From Parahaliea mediterranea (GTDB taxonomy: Bacteria > Pseudomonadota > Gammaproteobacteria > Pseudomonadales > Halieaceae), in the NCBI RefSeq assembly GCF_003402235.1, contig NZ_QEWO01000001.1:868001-932000 (forward strand): a DNA stretch of 64,000 nucleotides, written 5' to 3'. The translations under genes were made by a program, and so were the position numbers. The notes beneath the pieces are model-generated. The model saw only the letters and a list, made by a program, of their open reading frames with translations, searched no databases and was not told the DNA's origin. Below, in pieces: positions 31,506 through 39,554 of the stretch. How positions within the stretch are numbered: the first letter of the stretch is position 1; every line of letters begins with the position of its first letter.

Positions 31506-34280
31506 ATGACCACCCTGCACTCGATGACCCGCCTGCGCCAGGCGCTGCGCATGAGCCTGGCCCTGTGCGGCGCCGCCCTGCTGGCGGCCTGCAGCCCCGA
31601 ACAGGCACCTGCCGACAAAGCAGCGGCAAGTGCGGCAGCAACCGCCGCCGCACCCGTCGCATCGCAGCCCTCCACACAGTCTTCCACACAGCCCGACGCA
31701 GCGCCTTCGGCACGCCTGCCGGCGGACTGGGTGCAGCCCAGCCACTACGACCTGCAGCTGAGCATCGACCCCCGCCAGGACACCTTCAGCGGCAGGGTGC
31801 GCATCGATGTGAATATCGCCGGGCGCGACAACTTCTGGATGCACGGCAACGGCCTTGAGGTGAGCAGCGCCAGGGCCATTCTGCCGGACGGCCGCGCAGT
31901 GCCGCTCACCTGGGAACAGGCCCTGGCCACCGGCACGGTGCAAATCACCGCGCCAGAGGCGATAGACGGCGCAGCCACCCTGGAATTTGAGTACCGCGCG
32001 CCCTTCAACACCAGCCTGGAGGGCCTGTACAAAGTGGACAGCGGCGGCGAGAGCTACGCCTTCACCCAGTTTGAGGCCACCTCCGCCCGCCTGGCCTTCC
32101 CCGCCTTCGACGAGCCGGTGTTCAAGGTGCCCTTTGATATCCAGCTCACGGTGCCGGCAGAATTCAGCGCCATTACCAACACCCCCGAGCAGCGCGTGGC
32201 AGACAACGGCGATGGCAGCAAAACCATCACCTACGCCACCACCAAACCGCTGCCCACCTACCTGATTGCCTTCGCGGTGGGGCCCTTTGATGTGGTGGAG
32301 TACGAGCCCATCCCCGCCACCGCCCAGCGCAAGCAGGCCCTGCCCCTGCGCGGCATCACCACCCAAGGCAAGGGCGACGAAATCCGCTACGCCCTGGCGC
32401 ACACCGCCCCCATCGTGCAGGCCATGGAAGACTACTTCGCCACCCCCTACCCCTACGCCAAACTGGACATCATCGCGGTGCCGGACTTTTCCGCCGGCGC
32501 CATGGAAAACGCCGGCGCCATCACCTACCGCGAGCAGCTGATCCTGCTGGACGAGGGTGCGCCAGTGAGCCAGAAGCGCAGCTTTGCCGTTACCCACGCC
32601 CACGAACTGGCCCACCACTGGTTTGGCAACCTGGTGACCCCGGTGTGGTGGGACGACATCTGGCTGAACGAATCCTTTGCCACCTGGAACGCCTACATCA
32701 TCCTGGACAGCCTGTACCCGGATGAGCACTACCGCGAGGCCCTGCTCAACAGCAGCGCCAACGTCATGGTGAACGATAGCCTGGCCAGCGCCCGCCAGAT
32801 CCGCGAGCCCATCACTCGCCACGAAGACATCGGCTCCGCCTTCAATGGCATTACCTACCAGAAGGGCGGCGGCGTGCTGTCCATGTTCGAGGCCTTCCTG
32901 GGCCGCGACTCTTTCCGCGACGGCATTCGCCACTACATGCAGGCCTTCGCCTTCGGCAACACCACCGCCCACGACTTTATCGGCGCCATTGCCGAGGCCA
33001 ACCCCCAGGTCAACAGCGACGACCTCAAAGCCGCCTTCCGCAGCTTTATCGAGCAGCCCGGCCTGCCCATGCTGAACACCACGCTGGACTGCAGCAGCGG
33101 CGCGCCGCGCCTTGCCATCAGCCAGCAACGCTACCTGCCGGCGGGCTCCACCGGCTCCAGCGACCAGCGCTGGATTGTGCCCGCCTGTATCAGCGCCTTG
33201 CAGGCAGACGGCAGCAGCAGCCAGTGCTTCCTGATCAAAGACGCCGAGCAAACCGTTGAACTGGACACAGAGCAGTGCCCGGGCGCGGTGCTGCCCAACA
33301 CCGGCGGGGCCAGTTATTACCGCTGGTCGCTGCCCGGCGAGCAGTGGCAAGACCTGCTGGCGCGCTTTGACACACTCAGCAGCAGCGAGCAGATTTCCGT
33401 GGCCGGCAGCCTGAGCGCGGCCCTCAACAACGGCAGCCTGTCGCTGGATGAGTATCTTGCCGCCGTCGGGCCCATTACCCGGGTCAGCTCCTGGCGGGTG
33501 GCCATTGCACCGCGGGCCGACCTCTACAAACTCAAGGACCACGTGCTCGCCGGTGACGACCGCGCAGCCCTTTTGGGGCGCATGCGCGACTGGTACCGCC
33601 CGGTACTGGCCGACCTGGAAGCGCTGCCCGAGCTGAACCCGGACCAGCAGCAGTTTCGCACCCTGCTGCTGTCTACCCTGGGCCTTGGCGCCAACGATGC
33701 CGACATCCACGCCCGCCTGGTGAGCGCCGGCGAAGCCTTTACCGGCTTTGGCGCGGATGAACAGCTGCACCCCGATGCCATCGATGCCAACATCCGCTAC
33801 ATCGCCCTGCTCGCCGGCATTGAGGCCCACGGCAAACCCTTCGCCGACCTGTTGTGGCAGCACTTTCTGGCCTCCGACAACGCCCTGCTGCGCGAATACC
33901 TGCTGGGCGCCATGGCCTGGAGCACCGATGCAGAGGTGGCGGCATTGATGCGCGAGCGCATCCTCTCGCCCGAGCTCAGGGACAACGAAATCTTCGACAT
34001 CCTCGACAGCCAGATGGCCCACGCCGAAACCCGCGATGCCCTGTTCGACTGGGTGGATGCCAATCTCGATGCCCTGCTCGGCCGGGTGGACAGCTGGCGC
34101 AAGGGCCAGTTGCCGGCCTACTTTGACCAGTTCTGTTCCGAGCGCGATGCCAAACGGGTGGAAGCCACCTTCGCGCCCATCATCGACAGCCTGGAATCCG
34201 GCCCCCGCTACCTGGCCAACAGCCTGGAAACCATTCGCCTCTGCGCCGCCTTTGCCGAGCTGCACCGCCCGGCGCAGTAA
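31506..34280 (+). CDS. M1 family zinc aminopeptidase, lipoprotein
   Basis: This 924-residue protein removes N-terminal amino acids from peptides. A lipoprotein signal ends in LLAAC, and an Ala/Ser/Pro-rich spacer follows. The catalytic domain has the exopeptidase motif GAMEN (331-335), the zinc motif H366-E367-L-A-H-H370 (HELAHHWFGN) and NESFATWNAY with the third zinc ligand. The long C-terminal helical ERAP1-like domain is present. It resembles PepN-type and puromycin-sensitive aminopeptidases but carries an export signal. It follows the POT symporter by about 110 bases, so external peptides trimmed here would feed that transporter. Confidence 0.93.
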   Translation: MTTLHSMTRLRQALRMSLALCGAALLAACSPEQAPADKAAASAAATAAAPVASQPSTQSSTQPDAAPSARLPADWVQPSHYDLQLSIDPRQDTFSGRVRIDVNIAGRDNFWMHGNGLEVSSARAILPDGRAVPLTWEQALATGTVQITAPEAIDGAATLEFEYRAPFNTSLEGLYKVDSGGESYAFTQFEATSARLAFPAFDEPVFKVPFDIQLTVPAEFSAITNTPEQRVADNGDGSKTITYATTKPLPTYLIAFAVGPFDVVEYEPIPATAQRKQALPLRGITTQGKGDEIRYALAHTAPIVQAMEDYFATPYPYAKLDIIAVPDFSAGAMENAGAITYREQLILLDEGAPVSQKRSFAVTHAHELAHHWFGNLVTPVWWDDIWLNESFATWNAYIILDSLYPDEHYREALLNSSANVMVNDSLASARQIREPITRHEDIGSAFNGITYQKGGGVLSMFEAFLGRDSFRDGIRHYMQAFAFGNTTAHDFIGAIAEANPQVNSDDLKAAFRSFIEQPGLPMLNTTLDCSSGAPRLAISQQRYLPAGSTGSSDQRWIVPACISALQADGSSSQCFLIKDAEQTVELDTEQCPGAVLPNTGGASYYRWSLPGEQWQDLLARFDTLSSSEQISVAGSLSAALNNGSLSLDEYLAAVGPITRVSSWRVAIAPRADLYKLKDHVLAGDDRAALLGRMRDWYRPVLADLEALPELNPDQQQFRTLLLSTLGLGANDADIHARLVSAGEAFTGFGADEQLHPDAIDANIRYIALLAGIEAHGKPFADLLWQHFLASDNALLREYLLGAMAWSTDAEVAALMRERILSPELRDNEIFDILDSQMAHAETRDALFDWVDANLDALLGRVDSWRKGQLPAYFDQFCSERDAKRVEATFAPIIDSLESGPRYLANSLETIRLCAAFAELHRPAQ

Positions 34281-34293
34281 GTCGTCTTTGCCC

Positions 34294-34318
34294 TGCCCGG
34301 CACTGGCCAAGCCGGGCA
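34294..34318 (+). terminator. Hairpin after the M1 aminopeptidase gene
   Basis: TGCCCGGC (34294-34301) pairs with GCCGGGCA (34311-34318) around a 9-base loop, 14 bases after the stop. It is followed by AAA rather than T, so termination strength is uncertain. Confidence 0.4.
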
Positions 34319-34373
34319 AAAGCCCGTACATTTTCAGGCCTTTAATAACAACACCAGGGGCGCACGACGCGAG

Positions 34374-36647
34374 GTGCAGCGCTTTAACCTCACGTTCAAC
34401 GGGGACATACAACCAGGCCGTGACCGCAAGCGGGTCAGGCGCCAGTTTGCCGAAATTCTGGGCATTGAGGACGCCGCCCGTCTGGACGCCTGCTTTAGCG
34501 GCGCCCCCATCGTGCTGTGCAGCGACCTGGATCGCAAAACCGCCGCCGACCTCTATCACCGGCTCGACCAGATCGGCGCCGCTGTTCATCTGACCCATCT
34601 GCACGGTGAAAGCCCCGCCGACGGTGATGCCCCGCCTGTCGCTAATGCCCTGCCTGTCGTTAACGCCTCGCCTGTGGAAGGTATCGACAGTGGCGGCAAT
34701 GCCGAACAGCGCCGGGCCGAGGCGCGCCGCCGGGCCATCGCGCTAGAGCGCAAGCTTGCCGGCGAGCAGAAAGCGCAGCACCGGGCCCGACTGGCCCGAG
34801 GCCGCGCACCCATCCATGCCGACTGCCCCAACCTCTACGCGCTGGCCCCCTTTCGGGTGACCACCGCACTGCGCGAGCGGCCCGCCCGCGCCCGCCAGCT
34901 GGCCCGGCGCTACACCGCCGGTGCCCTGGCCGCCCTGCTGCTGTGGCTAGCATGGCAGGTGGCCGGGCCGGCCCTGGCACCCGCGCCGCCCCCCGCCGGC
35001 CCACTGGCGGCGGCCCCGTTGGAGGATGGCGGCCTGGCCCTGCTGCTACCGGATCAACTGCTGCTGCACGACCGCGCCGGCGTTGGCGAGACTGCCCTGC
35101 CCCTCGCCGCCCTCGGACTCAGTGACCCGCGCGCCATCACCGCAGGCGCAGCTTCGGCCAGCCACTTCCTGCTGGCACGCAGCACAGGTGCCCACCCAGC
35201 GTCTGAAATAAACAGCGCTGAAATAAACGGCGCTGAAATAAGCCGTGCTGAAACAGGCGGAGCTGAAACAAACACCAGCGGCGCCCCGGGACTGTTCCGC
35301 TGCCACCTGCCCACCGCGGTATGCGCGCCACACGGGCCGCAGGATACCCTGCCCACCGGCATTGCCGTGCACCCCGCTAGCGGCATGATGCTGCAGGCCC
35401 TACCCACGGCCGGCGTGCTCCGCAAACTCGATGCCAGCGGGGCGGTGGTGGCCGAGGTGGAGCGAGATTTTCGCGCTTCTTCTTCCAGCTCCGACCCCAG
35501 CTCCGACCCCGGCACCGAAACCCTCTCTGGCCCTGGCCCACGCCCCGCCCTGCTGGCCCGGGACGGGCTGCTGTACATTGGCAGCACCGAGGGCCCGGCC
35601 CTCAGCATTCTGCGCTACGAGGACGGCGCACTCGGCCGGCAGCTGGACGAGGTGTTTTTCATGGCACCGCCGGCGCTGGAGGCCGGTTTCCAACAGGTGC
35701 ACACCTTTGCCGCCAACAACCGCCACTGGTGGGTTGTGCTCGCCCATCCCGCATCCGGCGCACGTGGCCTGTACCAGTTTGACGCCCGCTTTGGCTTTGA
35801 GCGGGCGCTGCCACTGCCGGCGGGCTTTGTGCCCGAGCAGCTCATGACCTGGGGGGGAAAGCTGCTGGTGCTGGACCCAAACCGCAGCGCGCTGCAGCGC
35901 TTTGGCGCCGACGGCCAGCCGGAGGCGCCCCTGCAGTCCGACCTGCTGGACGCGCTGACGAACGAGCGCAACGGGGCCCTTGCGCGCCATGCCGCCATCA
36001 GCACCGGGTTGAATACCCTGCTCTGGTTGCTGGTGATCGGCTGTGCCGCCCTGGCCGCACTGCACGGGCTGCGCCAGCAGGCCTTTGTGGCCGACAGCCT
36101 GCGCGGGGCAGAGCCGGTGGACTACACCGCTTCAGCGGCCAACTGGGTGGCAAAACCGCCCCAGCGCCAGGCGCGGCTGCGCCGCCTGGCGCGCCTGTAC
36201 CTGTCGGCAAGCTGCCTGCTGCTGGTGCTGGCAGTGCTGGCGCACATCAGTCCGGCCAGCCTGGCCGCGTTGACCCTGCTGCTGGGTGGGCCAGCCCTGG
36301 CCCTGTGGCTGTATCTGCGCAGCCCCACCGGCCATATCGCCGTGCTGGAGGGCAAACTATTGCTGGTAGACCACCGCAATGTCTACCACACCGGGCGCGA
36401 TGGCCGTATTTTCTACCGCGGCTGGTTTTTGATGATCGACGATGTGCTGGTGTACACCGGTCCCAGCTACCTGCCGGCCTTTGTGCCCAGCGCGCTACAG
36501 CAGCACATTGTGCCCCTGGTGGAGCACGGCCAGCGCATGGGGCGGCGCGGCCTGCTGGCGCGCCTGATCGAAGGCCGCCACCCGCTGGCACAGACCGCCG
36601 GCATCCTGCTGGCCAGCACCCTGGGGGCTATCGCGCTGGCGCTGTAG
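34374..36647 (+). CDS. Unrecognised multi-domain membrane protein with central propeller-like region
   Basis: I do not recognise this 757-residue protein as a whole. It starts with GTG at 34374. Residues 1-75 (RFNLTFNGDIQPG, FAEILGIEDAARLDACFSGAP) resemble a small domain that precedes RDD or DUF805 domains in many gammaproteobacterial membrane proteins. A charged linker and a helix (about 180-200) follow. Residues about 205-540 form an exported region with repeated LPTGIAVHPASG/LVLDPNRSALQRFGADG-like blades, perhaps a beta propeller. Helices at about 545-566, 604-626, 627-648 and 738-757 complete it. Two stretches are built from short tandem repeats (residues 86-103 and 276-300). It precedes the PepSY operon; function unknown. 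Confidence 0.7.
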   Translation: MQRFNLTFNGDIQPGRDRKRVRRQFAEILGIEDAARLDACFSGAPIVLCSDLDRKTAADLYHRLDQIGAAVHLTHLHGESPADGDAPPVANALPVVNASPVEGIDSGGNAEQRRAEARRRAIALERKLAGEQKAQHRARLARGRAPIHADCPNLYALAPFRVTTALRERPARARQLARRYTAGALAALLLWLAWQVAGPALAPAPPPAGPLAAAPLEDGGLALLLPDQLLLHDRAGVGETALPLAALGLSDPRAITAGAASASHFLLARSTGAHPASEINSAEINGAEISRAETGGAETNTSGAPGLFRCHLPTAVCAPHGPQDTLPTGIAVHPASGMMLQALPTAGVLRKLDASGAVVAEVERDFRASSSSSDPSSDPGTETLSGPGPRPALLARDGLLYIGSTEGPALSILRYEDGALGRQLDEVFFMAPPALEAGFQQVHTFAANNRHWWVVLAHPASGARGLYQFDARFGFERALPLPAGFVPEQLMTWGGKLLVLDPNRSALQRFGADGQPEAPLQSDLLDALTNERNGALARHAAISTGLNTLLWLLVIGCAALAALHGLRQQAFVADSLRGAEPVDYTASAANWVAKPPQRQARLRRLARLYLSASCLLLVLAVLAHISPASLAALTLLLGGPALALWLYLRSPTGHIAVLEGKLLLVDHRNVYHTGRDGRIFYRGWFLMIDDVLVYTGPSYLPAFVPSALQQHIVPLVEHGQRMGRRGLLARLIEGRHPLAQTAGILLASTLGAIALAL
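34634..34676 (+). repeat. 18-bp tandem repeat inside the 757-residue protein gene
   Basis: The unit GCCTGTCGCTAATGCCCT (34634-34651) is followed by a diverged copy (34652-34669) and a partial copy (34670-34676). It encodes the repeated PV-x-NA-x-P pattern of residues 88-101 and keeps the frame. Confidence 0.75.
35201..35275 (+). repeat. 15-bp tandem repeat, five copies, inside the 757-residue protein gene
   Basis: Five exact-length 15-bp units of the type CGCTGAAATAAACGG run from 35201 to 35275, with sequence decay along the array. They encode the pentapeptide series SEINS-AEING-AEISR-AETGG-AETN (residues 277-300), a likely flexible insertion in the exported domain. The unit length keeps the reading frame whatever the copy number. 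Confidence 0.92.
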
Positions 36648-36792
36648 GTGGCGGCGTCCTGTGGGTCAATGCCCTGCGGTCCTGTCGCCCTGAATAGCCA
36701 GCCACGCAAAACCGCAGTCGTACTGTCGCGCCCGTGCATCTACAATGGGTGCCGGCATTGGCCGACTCCCGATACCCAACAGTGAACGCGCA

Positions 36793-37077
36793 ATGATCAC
36801 CCCGTTTGGCACCACGCTTACCACCACGACCGCCGCCATCACTGCTACCCTGCTCGCCGCCGCCCTCACCCATGTGGCCGTGCGCTACTGCCAGGGTATG
36901 GCGCGCGGCCTAGCGCTGGGCCTGGCCGGTGCCGGCTTTGCCGTTGCCTGCTGGTTTGGGGCCTACACCCTGGGCGGCTTCTGGGCCAGCTTTTACACCC
37001 TGCTCAGCCTGTATTTCCTGGCGTGCATTGCCGCCCCCTGGGTCGACCTGCTGGCGAGGCGCTACCGTGCTCGCTAG
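36793..37077 (+). CDS. Small integral membrane protein of an iron-associated PepSY operon
   Basis: This 94-residue protein starts at the ATG at 36793 (MITPFGTTLT). Three hydrophobic stretches can be seen (AITATLLAAALTHVAV, LALGLAGAGFAVACWFGAY, ASFYTLLSLYFLACIAAPWV). It is not a clear member of a family I can name. By size and position it may match one of the small membrane DUFs (DUF3325/DUF3649) found before PepSY proteins in iron-uptake loci, but this is a guess. A -10-like TACAAT lies at 36741-36746 upstream. It overlaps the next gene by 11 bases. Confidence 0.65.
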   Translation: MITPFGTTLTTTTAAITATLLAAALTHVAVRYCQGMARGLALGLAGAGFAVACWFGAYTLGGFWASFYTLLSLYFLACIAAPWVDLLARRYRAR

Positions 37078-37330
37078 GTCGCTGGTGGCGGTGCTGCTGT
37101 CGCTGCCGGCCACCGTGGCCCTGATCGGCCTGTTCCTGGCGCTGGTGCCGGCCAGCAACGCACTGGCCCTGCCCGCCCTGTTGATGGCCTTTGTGCTGTG
37201 GGTGGCCCTGGCCTCGGCCAGTTACCTCATTCCCCGGGCGCTGCCCGCAGCCCTGGTGTTGCTGGCCATTACCGGCATCAGCTTCGCGCTGCTGACCTTA
37301 CTCAAGCTGGCCGGGGTATCGGCGGTATGA
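37067..37330 (+). CDS. Second small integral membrane protein before the PepSY protein
   Basis: This 87-residue protein starts with GTG at 37067, inside the end of the previous gene, with GAGGC at a suitable distance upstream. Three hydrophobic segments (ARSLVAVLLSLPATVALIGL, ALALPALLMAFVLWVALASA, LPAALVLLAITGISFALLTL) fill it. It ends in an ATGA overlap with the PepSY gene, so the three genes are almost certainly one operon. The family is uncertain; DUF3649-like small proteins occupy this place in iron-uptake operons. Confidence 0.65.
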   Translation: MLARSLVAVLLSLPATVALIGLFLALVPASNALALPALLMAFVLWVALASASYLIPRALPAALVLLAITGISFALLTLLKLAGVSAV

Positions 37331-38943
37331 AAAACAGCACGCTCAAGAGCTTCCTTGATGTGCACAGCTGGACCGGCCTCGGCGCCGGCCTGGCCCTGTT
37401 CATCGCCTTCTACACCGGCGCCATCACGGTGTTCATGCACGAACTGGAGGCCTGGGACAGTTACACCGACCAGGCCCAGGCGCTGGAGCCGCCGGCGCAG
37501 GCCCAGCAGTTGCTGGATCAGGTGCTGCAAACACCCTACGCCGCGCAGATGGAAGTGCTGCGCCTCGACCTGGCCAGCCCCGAGCACCCGCGTCACCAGG
37601 CCCGCTGGTTTGAACGGCAGGATGACGGCGACTTCAAGCGCCACGAATTTCGCCTGGCCCCCGGTGGCGAACTCGACACCGCCCTGGACACCTCCCACCT
37701 GCCGGGCTTTATCTACCGCCTGCACTACACCGCCGGCCTGCCAGACAGCTTCGGCCTCTATGTGCTCGGTTTCGTCTGCATCATCTACGGCATCGCCCTG
37801 GTATCCGGGGTGATCCTGTTTTTGCCCAACGCCCTCAAGGATCTGTTTGTCGTGCGCCCAGGGCGCAACAAAAAACGCTTCTGGCTGGATGCCCACAACG
37901 TGGTGGGCGTGCTCAGCCTGCCCTGGCACATCATGTACGCCTGGAGCAGCGCAGTCATCGGCATTGGCCTGCTGTTGCTGGCCCCCTTCCAGTGGCTGGT
38001 GTTCGACGACGACCTGATGGCCACCGTGGGGCCGCAACTGGGCTTTATGGAGCAGCGCCAGGCCAGCGGCGAGGCGGCGGCGCCCCTGCCGGTGGCACAG
38101 CTGCTGGCCATCGCCCAAACGCAGGCCCCGGGCATGACACCCACCCAACTGCGCTACAACCACCCGGGCGACGCCAGCAGCACGGTGATGGTGCGCGGCA
38201 AGGCCAATGCCGACACCCTGGCTTCCGGGGTCAACGTGACCCTCGATGCCACCAGCGGCACCGTGCTCGGTGTGAACCACCCGGCCAGCGCCAGCGGCGG
38301 GGCCACTTTTTACAAGGGCCTGCTAGCCCTGCACTACGTGGAGTTTGGCGGCTACCCGGCCAAGTGGGTTTATTTCGTCCTGGGGCTGGCGGGGGCCTTC
38401 CTGTTCTATTCCGGCAACCTGCTGTGGGTGGAATCCCGCCGCCGCCGGCGCAGCGCGGAGCAGTCCCCGGCCACTGTGTTCATGGCGCGCCTGAACAGTG
38501 GCGTGTGCATCGGCTGCATGGCCGGTGTGTCCGCCGCCTTCCTGGCCAGCCGCGCCAGTGCCGGCCTGGACAACCGCCCTGAGCTCACCGAACTGGCCTA
38601 CTTCGCGGTGTTCTTTGCCGCCATCGGCTGGTGCCTGCTGCGCCCGGTGGCGGCCGGCGCGCGCGATTTGCTCTACCTCTGCGCCCTGCTCACCGCCGCC
38701 ATCCCGGTGCTGGATGCGATCGACATCAACATGCCCCTGTGGCGCGCCGCGGGCCAGGGTTACTGGGACCTGTTCTTCGTGCAGCTGCTGGCCATTGGCG
38801 GTGCCCTGGCCTTCTGGCGTATGGGCAGGGCTGTGCATCTACGCTCCCGCCATGGGGTTGGCAACAGTGTGTGGTCAGAGCCCCCCGCGCCGGCGGCCGA
38901 GCATCCCCCGCGCGACAACGCCCCGCTTAACCTGCCGGACTGA
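37327..38943 (+). CDS. PepSY-associated TM family protein (probable iron reductase-like)
   Basis: This 538-residue inner-membrane protein starts with MKNSTLKSFLDVHSWTGLGAG, the typical PepSY-TM opening, followed by a helix and a periplasmic domain. HAHNVV-like LDAHNVVGVLSLPWHIMYAW and a C-terminal ALHYVEFGGYPAKWVYFVLG supply conserved histidines that in this family may bind heme. Four extra C-terminal helices (about 390-510) lengthen it beyond the simplest members. PepSY-TM proteins beside TonB receptors are linked to reduction of ferric siderophores (FpvG/FsrB-like). Its ATG overlaps the upstream stop. The nearby Fur-controlled receptors fit an iron role. Confidence 0.85.
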   Translation: MKNSTLKSFLDVHSWTGLGAGLALFIAFYTGAITVFMHELEAWDSYTDQAQALEPPAQAQQLLDQVLQTPYAAQMEVLRLDLASPEHPRHQARWFERQDDGDFKRHEFRLAPGGELDTALDTSHLPGFIYRLHYTAGLPDSFGLYVLGFVCIIYGIALVSGVILFLPNALKDLFVVRPGRNKKRFWLDAHNVVGVLSLPWHIMYAWSSAVIGIGLLLLAPFQWLVFDDDLMATVGPQLGFMEQRQASGEAAAPLPVAQLLAIAQTQAPGMTPTQLRYNHPGDASSTVMVRGKANADTLASGVNVTLDATSGTVLGVNHPASASGGATFYKGLLALHYVEFGGYPAKWVYFVLGLAGAFLFYSGNLLWVESRRRRRSAEQSPATVFMARLNSGVCIGCMAGVSAAFLASRASAGLDNRPELTELAYFAVFFAAIGWCLLRPVAAGARDLLYLCALLTAAIPVLDAIDINMPLWRAAGQGYWDLFFVQLLAIGGALAFWRMGRAVHLRSRHGVGNSVWSEPPAPAAEHPPRDNAPLNLPD

Positions 38944-39133
38944 GCGCCAGCACGCGCCTGCAAAACTCTCGCCTGCATAAATAGAGGTGTCGCCTGTCGA
39001 TACGCCGCTCCCAACAGCGACTAGGGTGTAGCAGTACCGTTCAGAGACGGGTGTAAAGACGGGTGTGGCAGCACCAATCCTTGTCACCTGCGCTTTGCAC
39101 CGCCCACGCCATGTTCCACAGGAGAACAACACT

Positions 39134-39514
39134 ATGAGCTACATCGATGGATTTGTGATTGCCGTGCCCCGGGCCAACCGGGAAAAATTCACCCACCACG
39201 CCGAAACGGCGGACAGCATTTTCCTGGAATGGGGCGCCCTGCGGGTGATTGAGTGCTGGGAAGACGATGTGCCGGTGGGCAAGCAGACCGACTTTCGCCG
39301 GGCGGTGCAGGCCACCGACGACGAAGCGGTGGTGTTTTCCTGGGTGGAGTGGCCCGACAAGGCCACCCGCGACAAGGCCATGCAGACCATGCAGCACATG
39401 ATGGAGGGCGATGCGCCAGACCCGCGCATGGACCCTGTGAAAAACCCCATGCCCTTTGATGGCAAACGGATGATCTTCGGCGGCTTTACCCCAGTGGTGG
39501 ACCTGGCGCCGTAG
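39134..39514 (+). CDS. DUF1428 family protein (YbaA-like)
   Basis: This 126-residue soluble protein starts MSYIDGFVIAVPRANREKFT and contains ALRVIECWEDDVPVGKQTDF, VVFSWVEWPDKATRD and the C-terminal MPFDGKRMIFGGF. These segments match E. coli YbaA closely. The fold is a ferredoxin-like alpha/beta barrel of the dimeric monooxygenase type, but the function is not known. The ATG follows CAGGAGA at 9 bases. A direct repeat GACGGGTGT-AAA-GACGGGTGT lies about 70 bases upstream. It is convergent with the next gene. Confidence 0.92.
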   Translation: MSYIDGFVIAVPRANREKFTHHAETADSIFLEWGALRVIECWEDDVPVGKQTDFRRAVQATDDEAVVFSWVEWPDKATRDKAMQTMQHMMEGDAPDPRMDPVKNPMPFDGKRMIFGGFTPVVDLAP

Positions 39515-39518
39515 GCAG

Positions 39519-39545
39519 GCCGCGCCGCATGTCCTGCGGCGCGGC
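39519..39545. terminator. Hairpin between convergent genes (DUF1428 / TonB receptor)
   Basis: A perfect 11-bp stem, GCCGCGCCGCA (39519-39529) with TGCGGCGCGGC (39535-39545), encloses a 5-base loop in the 40-base gap between two converging genes. It lacks a T-run, so it could stop transcription from both sides only with help. Confidence 0.5.
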
Positions 39546-39554
39546 GCTACCGCC

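Noticed and set aside
31389-34604. Frame of more than 1000 codons antisense to the M1 aminopeptidase gene
   Set aside because: Composition is that of a codon-bias shadow, and the plus strand encodes an intact M1 enzyme with all motifs.
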